This document shows, piece by piece, positions 39,959 through 47,130 of a DNA stretch of 47,130 nt. Where the stretch lies: positions 1-47,130 of IMG/VR virus record IMGVR_UViG_3300017966_000002, one strand, 5' to 3'. Made by a program: the position numbers and the translations under genes. How positions within the stretch are numbered: position 1 is the stretch's first letter; every line of letters begins with the position of its first letter. The notes beneath the pieces were generated by a model. It made no database searches. It saw nothing but the letters and a program-made list of their open reading frames with translations, and had not been told where the DNA came from. The stretch is from a virus.

Positions 39959-41880
39959 TGGCAATTAGGGAAATAGTTTCGGTGCAGGGGTTGAGTGGAG
40001 ATAAGTTAGCGGAGCTGTCTAACTATTTGGTGACCTGCTTCAATAATTCCTTGACGGCTCGGCGAAATCAAATCGATAACAAGTATCAAAATTGGATTAA
40101 GAACTACGAAGCCCAACCAGCTCAAACTCAACGCACTACCCCCTTTATTGGTGCTTCAAATTTTATCCCGTCTCTGATCCGGATGCATTCTGATATTCTC
40201 CACGCTCGCCTCTTGGGGACCCTAATCGCTACCCGGCCCTTTTGGAATCCCAAGACCTTCAACAGTCTCATCTCCAATGATGAAACAGAAGCTCTTGGTG
40301 AATATCTCGAGAGGGTATGCAACCTCGAAATGAACTTCTTCCCATCCCTCGATGAAATCACCTCGAGTTTTGTAAAAGAGGGAACCTGTATCGCTAAATT
40401 GGTTCCGGTTGCAGAGAAGTTGAGAAGTTATGCTGCCTCCAATCAAGCTCAGTTAGTGGATATCAATGAATGTCGTTTGGATGTATTACACTTCCAAGAT
40501 TTCTTTCCCTACCCCTTAACAGCGCGTGACCTCACCTACACCTCAGCTCAAATGCAGAGGTTGAGGGTGGATAAACGCACCATTGAGGATCGAAAGAATC
40601 AAGGTCTCTGGAATCGTGAATCCTGTGACGTCCTCTTATCCTGTCAAGATAAGCCTGATCAAAATCTTCTTCAAGGGGCGCAAGCTTCCGGTGTCATCCT
40701 CACCGCCGACGTCGTCCTGCCCTTTAGCTGCGTGGAAGCTTGGTTTAAATATGATCTAGGTACCGGAGTTAATGATTCCTTAGTCTGCGTATTTAACCCG
40801 ATGGTGATTGGGGCGAAAGGTATTCTTCGTCTTTACTACAACTATCACGATGACCCTCGTAACACACCATTTGTAGACTTTCGTTTGATTCCTCGTAAGG
40901 GTCTTTTTTATGGATACAGTATCCCTGAAATCCTCGAGAGCTCCCAGGAAGAACAATCCCACATCCACAACGCGAGGCGTGATGCCAATACCATCTCAAA
41001 CATCCCCGCGTGGAAGAAAAAGAGGGGGAGTGAAGTAGCTTCACCCAATACCCAGTGGTATCCCGGTAAGGTATTTGAAGTCGATTCAATGGATGATATG
41101 TCTCCCCTCACGGGGCCCGGTAACTACAATAGTATGATCGACGAAGAAAACATGATCATCGGGCTTGCTGAACGGTACACCGGAATCAGCCAGGCGATGC
41201 AGGGTATGGGTGCAGGGTCAATGGGTAAGAGAAACGTTTACGCGAATACAGGGACCCTTGCCCTCCTCGCAGAAGGCAACCGACGCCTTGACATCTACAT
41301 TAAGCGCCTCCGTTACCCAATGCACCTCCTTGGATCCCGTATCGTCGAATACAAACGCAACTTCAGTGAGCAGGAAATCCTGCAGGAATGGGGAGAAAAT
41401 GGTCAACTGGTCCAAAAGGCCTTGGAGCAAGCAAAGGGAAACCAATCCCGTTACTTCTACGACATTGCAGCTAGTGATGCGGGATCGAATCGTGAAACAG
41501 ATCGTTCGGCTCTGTTACTTCTTAGCAACACTGCCTCTGGTTACTACAACCAACTTATGCAGGCGGCTCAGACGCTGGCTCAAATGCCTCCTGATAAGCC
41601 CTCTCCAGTTCGCGAACTACTGTTGCAAATTGTGGAGGGAGGTGCAGATCTCTTCCGTAGAATCCTCGTCAGCTTCAACGTCGATGACCGCAAGAAGCTC
41701 GTGCCCAACCTGCGGCAACTTATGGGTGGAGGAGGGCCTCAAGGAGCCCCTGGGTCAGCTCAGCCTCAGCCAGCTAGTGGACCTACGGGACCTATTTCTC
41801 CAGAGCAATTTCAAGCTCTTTCACAATACCTTAATCAGGTCTCGGGGGCAGGTGCTGCGCCAACTGGACAGCCTTCGTGA
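39958..41880 (+). CDS. Portal protein
   Basis: 640 aa. The position after TerL, its size and the sequence character ('RRNQIDNKYQNWIKNYEAQP', 'RTTPFIGASNFIPSLI', and a Gly/Pro/Gln-rich C-terminal tail 'GGGGPQGAPGSAQPQPASGP') match podovirus portal proteins. It forms the 12-subunit ring at one vertex, through which DNA is packaged and ejected. Confidence 0.9.
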   Translation: MAIREIVSVQGLSGDKLAELSNYLVTCFNNSLTARRNQIDNKYQNWIKNYEAQPAQTQRTTPFIGASNFIPSLIRMHSDILHARLLGTLIATRPFWNPKTFNSLISNDETEALGEYLERVCNLEMNFFPSLDEITSSFVKEGTCIAKLVPVAEKLRSYAASNQAQLVDINECRLDVLHFQDFFPYPLTARDLTYTSAQMQRLRVDKRTIEDRKNQGLWNRESCDVLLSCQDKPDQNLLQGAQASGVILTADVVLPFSCVEAWFKYDLGTGVNDSLVCVFNPMVIGAKGILRLYYNYHDDPRNTPFVDFRLIPRKGLFYGYSIPEILESSQEEQSHIHNARRDANTISNIPAWKKKRGSEVASPNTQWYPGKVFEVDSMDDMSPLTGPGNYNSMIDEENMIIGLAERYTGISQAMQGMGAGSMGKRNVYANTGTLALLAEGNRRLDIYIKRLRYPMHLLGSRIVEYKRNFSEQEILQEWGENGQLVQKALEQAKGNQSRYFYDIAASDAGSNRETDRSALLLLSNTASGYYNQLMQAAQTLAQMPPDKPSPVRELLLQIVEGGADLFRRILVSFNVDDRKKLVPNLRQLMGGGGPQGAPGSAQPQPASGPTGPISPEQFQALSQYLNQVSGAGAAPTGQPS

Positions 41881-42001
41881 ACCGGATCCAATTAAGCTTG
41901 CAAGGTTACAGGGGCGCTTGGATCAGTTACGAATTATAGAAACGTTACCTCAAGAAATAACCAACCTCCTCAGTGAGGGAGAAAAGGAAAAAGGAGATTA
42001 A
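41852..42001 (+). CDS. 49-aa helical protein overlapping the portal end
   Basis: The GTG start at 41852 follows CGGGGG inside the portal gene and is in another frame. The protein is charged and helical (REPDPIKLARLQGRLDQL). The longer frame from 41165 is a shadow; only the end past the portal stop has coding character. The function is unknown. Confidence 0.45.
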   Translation: MLRQLDSLREPDPIKLARLQGRLDQLRIIETLPQEITNLLSEGEKEKGD

Positions 42002-42004
42002 CCA

Positions 42005-42706
42005 ATGCCGTTGTTAACAGAACCAATACCAACTCCTCCAAACATAGGGAGTATGACGCCTGAGCAGATCGCGAGTTATTATGCAGGCGAATCACAGAAG
42101 CGTGAAGAAGCTATTATCAACAACGCTCGGGCTGCTGTAGATGCTGCGAGAAATAACAGCACGGAGCCTTCAGCTAACCCTCCTACTCCAAATCAACCAG
42201 GACCCTCAGTCCAGATAACCAAAGAGGCGTTTTGGAACGATCCCCAAGACGCAGTCAACCGACTCTTGCAGCAATACGGAGTAACCAATCTTACCAAGGT
42301 GGGTAACGCCGCTCAATCTACCCTCGTAGAAAGTGCCAAGCAACTGGCCCGTAGCTCAAATCAAATCGACGCTCGCCACTGGGATAAATACCTTAGTGAG
42401 ATTGAACAGTTGATGAATTCCCTTTCCCTTGAACAGCAGGTTGATGCTAACATGTGGAAGACGGCTTATAGCACAGTAATCGGAGTTCATATTCGTGATA
42501 TCGAAGCTGCAGCTAAGCTAAGTTTACAAACCCCCACAGAAGGTGCAAGTGGAACTCCGATACTTCCTCCTACTCCCCGTGAACTCAAGCCGGTGGAGAG
42601 GCAAGTAATCGAGGGCCTTGGAATCAGTGAAGATACCTTTCGCAAGGCTGAACAGAACATGGCCAATGGAGTATGGCCCCTAACAATGGATAATCGGAGG
42701 AAGTAA
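42005..42706 (+). CDS. Probable scaffolding protein
   Basis: 233 aa with an AAAGGAGA site. It lies between portal and capsid and is hydrophilic, Gln/Glu/Ala-rich and largely helical, with a Pro-rich linker at about residues 55-70. These are typical of scaffolding proteins, but no motif proves it. Confidence 0.6.
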   Translation: MPLLTEPIPTPPNIGSMTPEQIASYYAGESQKREEAIINNARAAVDAARNNSTEPSANPPTPNQPGPSVQITKEAFWNDPQDAVNRLLQQYGVTNLTKVGNAAQSTLVESAKQLARSSNQIDARHWDKYLSEIEQLMNSLSLEQQVDANMWKTAYSTVIGVHIRDIEAAAKLSLQTPTEGASGTPILPPTPRELKPVERQVIEGLGISEDTFRKAEQNMANGVWPLTMDNRRK

Positions 42707-43171
42707 ATGGCAAACGAAACCGTAAAACCCCTCGTAGCTTCCTCGAAACCTGTTGGGCAAATGTCTAAAGAGGAGCGTGCACGTCGTTATAAAGAACTTA
42801 GGGAGAGAATGGGTGCTAGCCGGTTAAAGGTAGTTGGCAAACCAGGCATACATTACTTCTGGGGTCCGCATGAAGATAGTGGGGAAATGGCGCGCCTCGA
42901 TATGATTGGTTATAGTATCGTACGTGAACCTAACGCCGAACAAGTTTTAGAGGGAAAAGTCGACCCTCAAATCAAAGCTGCGGGATTACGTCAAGACGGA
43001 ACTTATGTAATCGGTGACGTTATGTTGATGCAATGTCCCGAAGAACTTTATGAAATGATCCTGCTCGATAGCGAGCAACGCCACCAAGAAATGGTCCAAG
43101 GAGCGGTTACTGATTTCCTCGTTAGCGCGGAACAGAATGGAGCTCCTGTGATTGAAGTAAACAAACGTTAA
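42707..43171 (+). CDS. Hypothetical head-region protein
   Basis: 154 aa. An N-terminal charged helix ('SKEERARRYKELRERMG') precedes a small alpha/beta domain ('IHYFWGPHEDSGEMARLDMIGYSIV'). It starts directly after the previous stop. It is probably a capsid-assembly or minor head protein. No family is recognised. Confidence 0.6.
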   Translation: MANETVKPLVASSKPVGQMSKEERARRYKELRERMGASRLKVVGKPGIHYFWGPHEDSGEMARLDMIGYSIVREPNAEQVLEGKVDPQIKAAGLRQDGTYVIGDVMLMQCPEELYEMILLDSEQRHQEMVQGAVTDFLVSAEQNGAPVIEVNKR

Positions 43172-43182
43172 GGAGATAAATC

Positions 43183-43791
43183 ATGGCAGCTACAGCAGGT
43201 GTTGCCGTTCCGTTCAGGATCTGGAAGGTGGATGATACTAACGGAGCACAACCAGGGATTCGGAGGTATGGTGAGAAAGCTTCGCAGACCTTCCTCCAGG
43301 GAACTCCAGTTCAAATCGATTCAGGTACAGGCTTTGTGCAAGCAAACCCCACAATCAACAGTGCTGCAACCGCAATTATTGCGGGTATGAGTACTGAAGG
43401 GGCTTCGAACCTAACCACGAGTGGTACGGCTCAAACACAAAACCTGATACAGAAGGTTCCTAATCAAACCTCCGCAGTCATTACGGCGATTGGGGCGCCT
43501 CCAAACGACGGTACCGTAGGTTTGGTAAAAGCTAGTGATACCAACATTTTTATTGGGCTTGAAGGAGGTTCAACCACGGATGCGGATGGTACAATCGCCG
43601 CAACCGACCTTGGCGCAATCTTCGGCCTTACCAAAGATGCTACCACAGGTTTCTGGTACGTCGATAAAGACATCACCACGACCGCTGGTGGAGCTTGTGT
43701 TGAAGTTGTAGAGCTTATCGATGCTGTGGGAACCCTTCACGGTCGAGTAGCTTTCAAAGTTACCAGTGCAGCTCAGCAGCTGTACAAGTAA
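43183..43791 (+). CDS. Capsid-associated protein (decoration-type)
   Basis: 202 aa with an AAGGAGATAA site. It is Gly/Ala/Thr-rich and beta-strand-rich, lies directly before the capsid gene and has an early 'VPFRIWKVDD' segment. It resembles head decoration or head-fibre proteins in composition and position; no motif confirms it. Confidence 0.55.
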   Translation: MAATAGVAVPFRIWKVDDTNGAQPGIRRYGEKASQTFLQGTPVQIDSGTGFVQANPTINSAATAIIAGMSTEGASNLTTSGTAQTQNLIQKVPNQTSAVITAIGAPPNDGTVGLVKASDTNIFIGLEGGSTTDADGTIAATDLGAIFGLTKDATTGFWYVDKDITTTAGGACVEVVELIDAVGTLHGRVAFKVTSAAQQLYK

Positions 43792-43802
43792 GGAGATAAA
43801 CG

Positions 43803-44693
43803 ATGCCAGCAACACGTGGTGCATTTTCACAACTCCTAGCTCCTGGATTGTACAGCGTGATCTACGAAGATCTCGCTATGCATCCCGAGGAGTATAGCGA
43901 GTTCTTTAACGTGTACCCTTCCACAAAGGCGTACGAAGAGGACCAGCTGGTCGCGGGATTAGCAGCTGTTCCATCAAAACCTGAAGGCGAACCCTTGAAA
44001 ATGGATGAGCCGATTCAGGGTGGTTCTTATCGTTATACTCACGTGGGTTACGGCCTCGGTTTCCAGGTAACCCGTGAAATGTGGGATGACGATCAATATG
44101 GGATCATGAAGAAGGTATCAGGAGACTTTGCAGGCTCAATCCGTCAAACGGTTGAGGTAAATGCAGCTGGTATCCTGAACAACTCCTTCACCTCCACAAA
44201 GTGTATTACGGGTGAGAATCTTATCGGTTCCCACAATCTTCTCGGTGGTGGCTCCTACAGCAACCAGTCATCTACCAACGTAGCCTTCAGCGTGAGCGGT
44301 ATGCAAGAGCTCATTCTAATCTTCGAGAAGATGGTGAACGAGCGCGGTCTCATCAAACGGATGGTTCCAGCTGAAGCCTGGATTCCTGTTGATCTACAAT
44401 TCAAAGCTCAGGAAATCCTTCACTCCAGCTATAAACCATATAGCGGGACCAATGAAATCAACTCAGTGCAGGGGCGCGTTATCCCCAGAGTGAACCACTA
44501 CTTCAGTTCCGCTACTGCTTGGTGGCTTGCTTCCGTGAAGAGCGGGCACACAATGAAGTTCTTCTGGAGAATTCAACCGCAGTTCGATAGCCAGGATGAC
44601 TTTACCACGAAGGGCGCTAGCTTCTCGGTGTACTTCCGTGAAACACAGGGCGTCACCTATTGGCATGGCATTGCAGGTTCACCCGGGCAGTAA
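43803..44693 (+). CDS. Major capsid protein
   Basis: 296 aa with an AAGGAGATAA site. Sequence features such as 'GYGLGFQVTREMWDDDQYG' (a typical capsid P-domain segment), 'FSVSGMQELILIFEKMVNERG' (spine-helix-like) and 'FWRIQPQFDSQDDFTTKG' match HK97-fold capsid proteins that lack a large N-terminal pro-domain. The order (portal, scaffold, capsid) supports the call. It may be the substrate for the GroES-like protein with host GroEL. Confidence 0.88.
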   Translation: MPATRGAFSQLLAPGLYSVIYEDLAMHPEEYSEFFNVYPSTKAYEEDQLVAGLAAVPSKPEGEPLKMDEPIQGGSYRYTHVGYGLGFQVTREMWDDDQYGIMKKVSGDFAGSIRQTVEVNAAGILNNSFTSTKCITGENLIGSHNLLGGGSYSNQSSTNVAFSVSGMQELILIFEKMVNERGLIKRMVPAEAWIPVDLQFKAQEILHSSYKPYSGTNEINSVQGRVIPRVNHYFSSATAWWLASVKSGHTMKFFWRIQPQFDSQDDFTTKGASFSVYFRETQGVTYWHGIAGSPGQ

Positions 44694-44711
44694 ACGAAAG
44701 GAGATAAAACC

Positions 44712-45350
44712 ATGGCTCAGAGTCCATTAGCTTTCGTGCCAGGTGTCGGAGATACCTACTTCGGTAACTCGAGGTTATTCTCCGACTCTCCTCACACGGA
44801 TGGATTACTTTATGCAGGGACCGATTGGTTAGAAACCGATTCCGCTAACCTCGTCAAAACAAGAAACGGAAACGGTGATTGGTCCCTTAATCGAACGGCA
44901 GTCGGGGCTGAAACCTACCACATCCGGTTCACATTGGATCAAATCTTCAGAATTGGGGAATTGATTCAAACCGGTAACTTTGGTAGCTTGGCTACGCAGT
45001 CAGGTTCCCTTACCCCTACGAGACGCGGCATTGGGGTTTTAGACTTCTTCGCTGATTTCAAAGTTGGCGTAGTAGCTCTAACCTCCGCCACATTGCGTTT
45101 GGGTAAAACCGTCTATAGTGCTGCTGCCGCTGGTGCAGCTCCAACGCAAACCGATATCGTTGCCGCCACTGCCCTCAGTGCCGCTACAGCAGCCAATTAC
45201 AAACTACAAACCGTAGCCGTACCTGTTGGAAGTCAACAGTTTTTCGTAGACGACATCTCCACCGCCGAGATCGAGTTAACTGTGGTAATGGCTAATACAG
45301 GCACCATTGGAATCGCGGGCTTAGGATGCCACCTAGCCTACAACTACTAA
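44712..45350 (+). CDS. Hypothetical virion protein after the capsid gene
   Basis: 212 aa with an AAAGGAGATAA site. It is mixed beta and Ala/Thr-rich with no motif. Its position suggests a head-completion or tail-connector role. Confidence 0.6.
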   Translation: MAQSPLAFVPGVGDTYFGNSRLFSDSPHTDGLLYAGTDWLETDSANLVKTRNGNGDWSLNRTAVGAETYHIRFTLDQIFRIGELIQTGNFGSLATQSGSLTPTRRGIGVLDFFADFKVGVVALTSATLRLGKTVYSAAAAGAAPTQTDIVAATALSAATAANYKLQTVAVPVGSQQFFVDDISTAEIELTVVMANTGTIGIAGLGCHLAYNY

Positions 45351-45362
45351 CGGAGGCAATGA

Positions 45363-45545
45363 ATGGATTTTAAAATCATACTTGATGCAATCATTGCCAT
45401 AGCCAACTGTGGGATCTTGACCGTACTCCTAAAGTTCGCTGTAGATTGGTCCAAGGTAATCGAACGTATTGATGATCTCTGGGCTCAATATTGCAGCGAA
45501 CATGGGATACGGTTCGTTCCTATAAGTCGAAGAAGGGAGCGGTAA
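45363..45545 (+). CDS. Small membrane-anchored protein
   Basis: 60 aa with a CGGAGG site. One hydrophobic segment ('ILDAIIAIANCGILTVLLKFAV', residues 6-27) is followed by a helix and a basic RRRER end. It may be a virion-associated membrane protein or a holin-like protein. The function is unknown. Confidence 0.6.
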   Translation: MDFKIILDAIIAIANCGILTVLLKFAVDWSKVIERIDDLWAQYCSEHGIRFVPISRRRER

Positions 45546-45818
45546 ATGGCGAATTCTCTCGGCACGAATCCCTGGTTACTTGATACCGCTTCTGCAACTC
45601 CTGTTGCAACCAATGCGATGAAGATCGCTCATTTTGAGTTTGTTAGTTACGCAGCAAACACAGATAACGCCGTTCTCAAAAATGCATATGGAAAGATAGT
45701 ATGGGAGGCTCACGCAGCCTCCGACCTCGAGGAAGTTCGTTCATATAAAGTGGGGTGGATAGATGGATTGGCTCTTACAACAATTACGTCGGGTGCGATC
45801 CTTGTATTCTTTGAGTAG
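45546..45818 (+). CDS. Small beta-rich virion protein
   Basis: 90 aa, starting directly after the previous stop. It has beta-strand character ('MKIAHFEFVSYAANTD', 'KIVWEAHA') with a C-terminal hydrophobic strand. The end overlaps the fibre start by 56 bases. No family is recognised. Confidence 0.6.
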   Translation: MANSLGTNPWLLDTASATPVATNAMKIAHFEFVSYAANTDNAVLKNAYGKIVWEAHAASDLEEVRSYKVGWIDGLALTTITSGAILVFFE

Positions 45819-47130
45819 GCTGCTAGTTTTTATGGGGCTGGCAGCCCCTCTTTGTTTGGGTCAATACGTAACCGTTAACGCAACTATAGTTGACGCTGGT
45901 GGAAATATTGCGACCAAGGGTACCGTCGTCTTTACTCTGCAACCTCAGAGCTCGGGGATTTTATACTACATCCAAGGCACTTCTACCATCGCCACCCAAA
46001 AGGTAACTTGTGCTATTCAATCAGATGGCACTTTGAAAAACGTAACTTCTACGGCAGCCTGTCAAGTGGCTGGTAATGATATAATTACACCCCAAAATAC
46101 CTTATACCAAGTTCAACTATATCCCAATAACACCCTCACTAATACCATTGGGAGGGTAATGATTAATACTTCAGTTAATCCCTATAACCTCAACCTTCCT
46201 CAATTTGGCCCGCAGGTTGCTATTAACCCTCAATACCAGACGTTGAGTATTTCACCTGCACAAGCAAACGTACTGCCAGCCGCTGATAATATATTTACTT
46301 TGGGGAGTTCGGGGTATAGATGGAGTACAGGATACATCAATAATTTATTCTTAGCAGCTGATCCAACAGTTTCACTGCAAGCTGCAACAAAGCATTATGT
46401 TGATGCTATTTCTTCCGTTATACCAATACTACCTCTTCCATCTTCAGGCCAGATTTTAGTGGGAAATGCTGGAGGAACATCCTATAGTCCGAATACATTA
46501 TCCTGCGCGTCTGGAACCTGTACATTATCTAGCTTAGGTATTCTAGGGGTAAACTCCACCGCTCTCACCGATTACAGTGCGTTTAATGGATCACTTGTTC
46601 ATCAATCTGGCAACGAAACTATCGGCGGAACAAAGACGTTTTCTGGATTTCCTAACTTACCAGCTGGAACTCCTACAGCCAATCAACCAACAAGTCAAAT
46701 CTATATCTTGAAACGTCAAGGGTCTAATGTAATTGATTATGGCGCCGATCCAACATATACATCTGATTCAACATCGGCATTTAATAATTGTCTAGCTTCG
46801 TCCACAACATGTTTTGTTCCGCCAGGTCACTATAAGATAACACCTACCAGTACAGGCGCCATATCGCTACTAAATCATAGCGATTTAGAATGCATAAATT
46901 TTCAGGATGGAAATGTAATTATAGAGGGTAATGGCGTAGGTTGGATTCTTGGAATAAATAATACGTCTAGCCAATTAGTAAAAGGCTGTCTATTTAAAAA
47001 TAGTTATTACGGGGCTTCATTTGGAAGCGCTGGTATTGTTTATCAAGCTGGAACTGTAGGACCTGCTACTTTCGAAAATAACTACTTTAACTATAAAGAC
47101 AGCGGTATATACTTCGCAGGTCTAGCAGTA
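45763..47130 (+). CDS. Tail fibre/spike, N-terminal part with signal peptide and pectate-lyase-like domain
   Basis: ATG 45763 has GGGTGG upstream; ATG 45832 is an alternative. The frame runs off the window and joins 1-1107. Residues 1-34 have basic residues (RRVR), a hydrophobic core (LLVFMGLAAPLCLG) and a cleavage-like end. Residues 35-150 form a beta domain similar in style to the start of the spike at 2180. 'AATKHYVDA' and 'VIDYGADPTYTSDSTSAF' (the start of a pectate-lyase-type beta-helix) follow. It is a receptor-binding or glycan-degrading fibre. The signal peptide is unexpected for a virion protein. Confidence 0.8.
   Translation, partial: MDWLLQQLRRVRSLYSLSRLLVFMGLAAPLCLGQYVTVNATIVDAGGNIATKGTVVFTLQPQSSGILYYIQGTSTIATQKVTCAIQSDGTLKNVTSTAACQVAGNDIITPQNTLYQVQLYPNNTLTNTIGRVMINTSVNPYNLNLPQFGPQVAINPQYQTLSISPAQANVLPAADNIFTLGSSGYRWSTGYINNLFLAADPTVSLQAATKHYVDAISSVIPILPLPSSGQILVGNAGGTSYSPNTLSCASGTCTLSSLGILGVNSTALTDYSAFNGSLVHQSGNETIGGTKTFSGFPNLPAGTPTANQPTSQIYILKRQGSNVIDYGADPTYTSDSTSAFNNCLASSTTCFVPPGHYKITPTSTGAISLLNHSDLECINFQDGNVIIEGNGVGWILGINNTSSQLVKGCLFKNSYYGASFGSAGIVYQAGTVGPATFENNYFNYKDSGIYFAGLAV
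47008..47130. repeat. Terminal direct repeat, right copy
   Basis: Identical to 1-123; see that entry. Confidence 0.95.

Noticed and set aside
41165-42001. 278-aa frame overlapping the portal gene
   Set aside because: Most of it is a shadow of the portal frame; only the last ~49 codons past the portal end look coding and are listed from 41852.
1-47130. Integrase, repressor, RNA polymerase, CRISPR array, insertion sequence
   Set aside because: No reading frame or repeat with these features was seen; a lytic life style is likely but not proven.

Overview
The window is one nearly complete genome of a tailed bacteriophage (Caudoviricetes). Bases 1-123 are repeated exactly at 47008-47130, so the sequence closes into a circle of about 47,007 bp with the junction inside a tail-fibre gene. 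The virion genes point to a podovirus: terminase, portal, capsid, head-tail adaptor, tail hub, two beta-helix fibres/spikes and three consecutive ejection-type proteins (192, 496 and 1591 aa), with no sheath and no classical tape measure. I see no integrase, repressor, RNA polymerase, tRNA or CRISPR array. The host cannot be named. Strong Shine-Dalgarno sites and TTGCTT-N17-TATAAT promoters indicate a bacterial host with ordinary sigma70-like transcription.

Layout. Two long divergent transcription units leave a roughly 1.2 kb control region (36553-37781). The rightward (late) unit starts at a promoter at 37720-37749 and encodes TerS, TerL, portal, scaffold-position protein, capsid and tail fibre. 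It continues through the junction to adaptor, spike, lysozyme, hub, GNAT protein, ejection proteins, an ATP-grasp ligase and holin, and ends at 17544. The leftward (early/middle) unit runs from about 37333 down to 17563. It starts with many small genes (RHH regulator, tiny membrane proteins, zinc-ribbon and HIRAN proteins) and continues with the replication/recombination and base-modification genes. The two units converge on a hairpin at about 17551-17580. Genes in both units are packed with ATGA/TAATG overlaps.

The leftward unit holds a full preQ0 pathway: GTP cyclohydrolase I (FolE), QueD, QueE and QueC. It also holds a small TGT-like protein (18639-19409) that fits the DNA-modifying DpdA family. 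Together they predict 7-deazaguanine bases in the phage DNA, most simply dPreQ0, as protection from host restriction. A Lar-like zinc-ribbon protein may add to this. Replication genes are a uracil-DNA-glycosylase/exonuclease/PolA fusion, a DUF3987-like ATPase, a PD-(D/E)XK nuclease, a DUF669-like protein and a RecA-like ATPase.

The most unusual observation is that the RecA-like (Sak4/AAA_24-type) ATPase at 27610-28377 is circularly permuted: its Walker B half comes first and its Walker A half last, in one intact reading frame with its own ribosome binding site. Other notable items are a PurD-like ATP-grasp enzyme in the late region, two candidate structured RNAs closed by perfect 13-bp stems, fibre proteins that begin with signal peptides, and an HExxH motif in the giant ejection protein.
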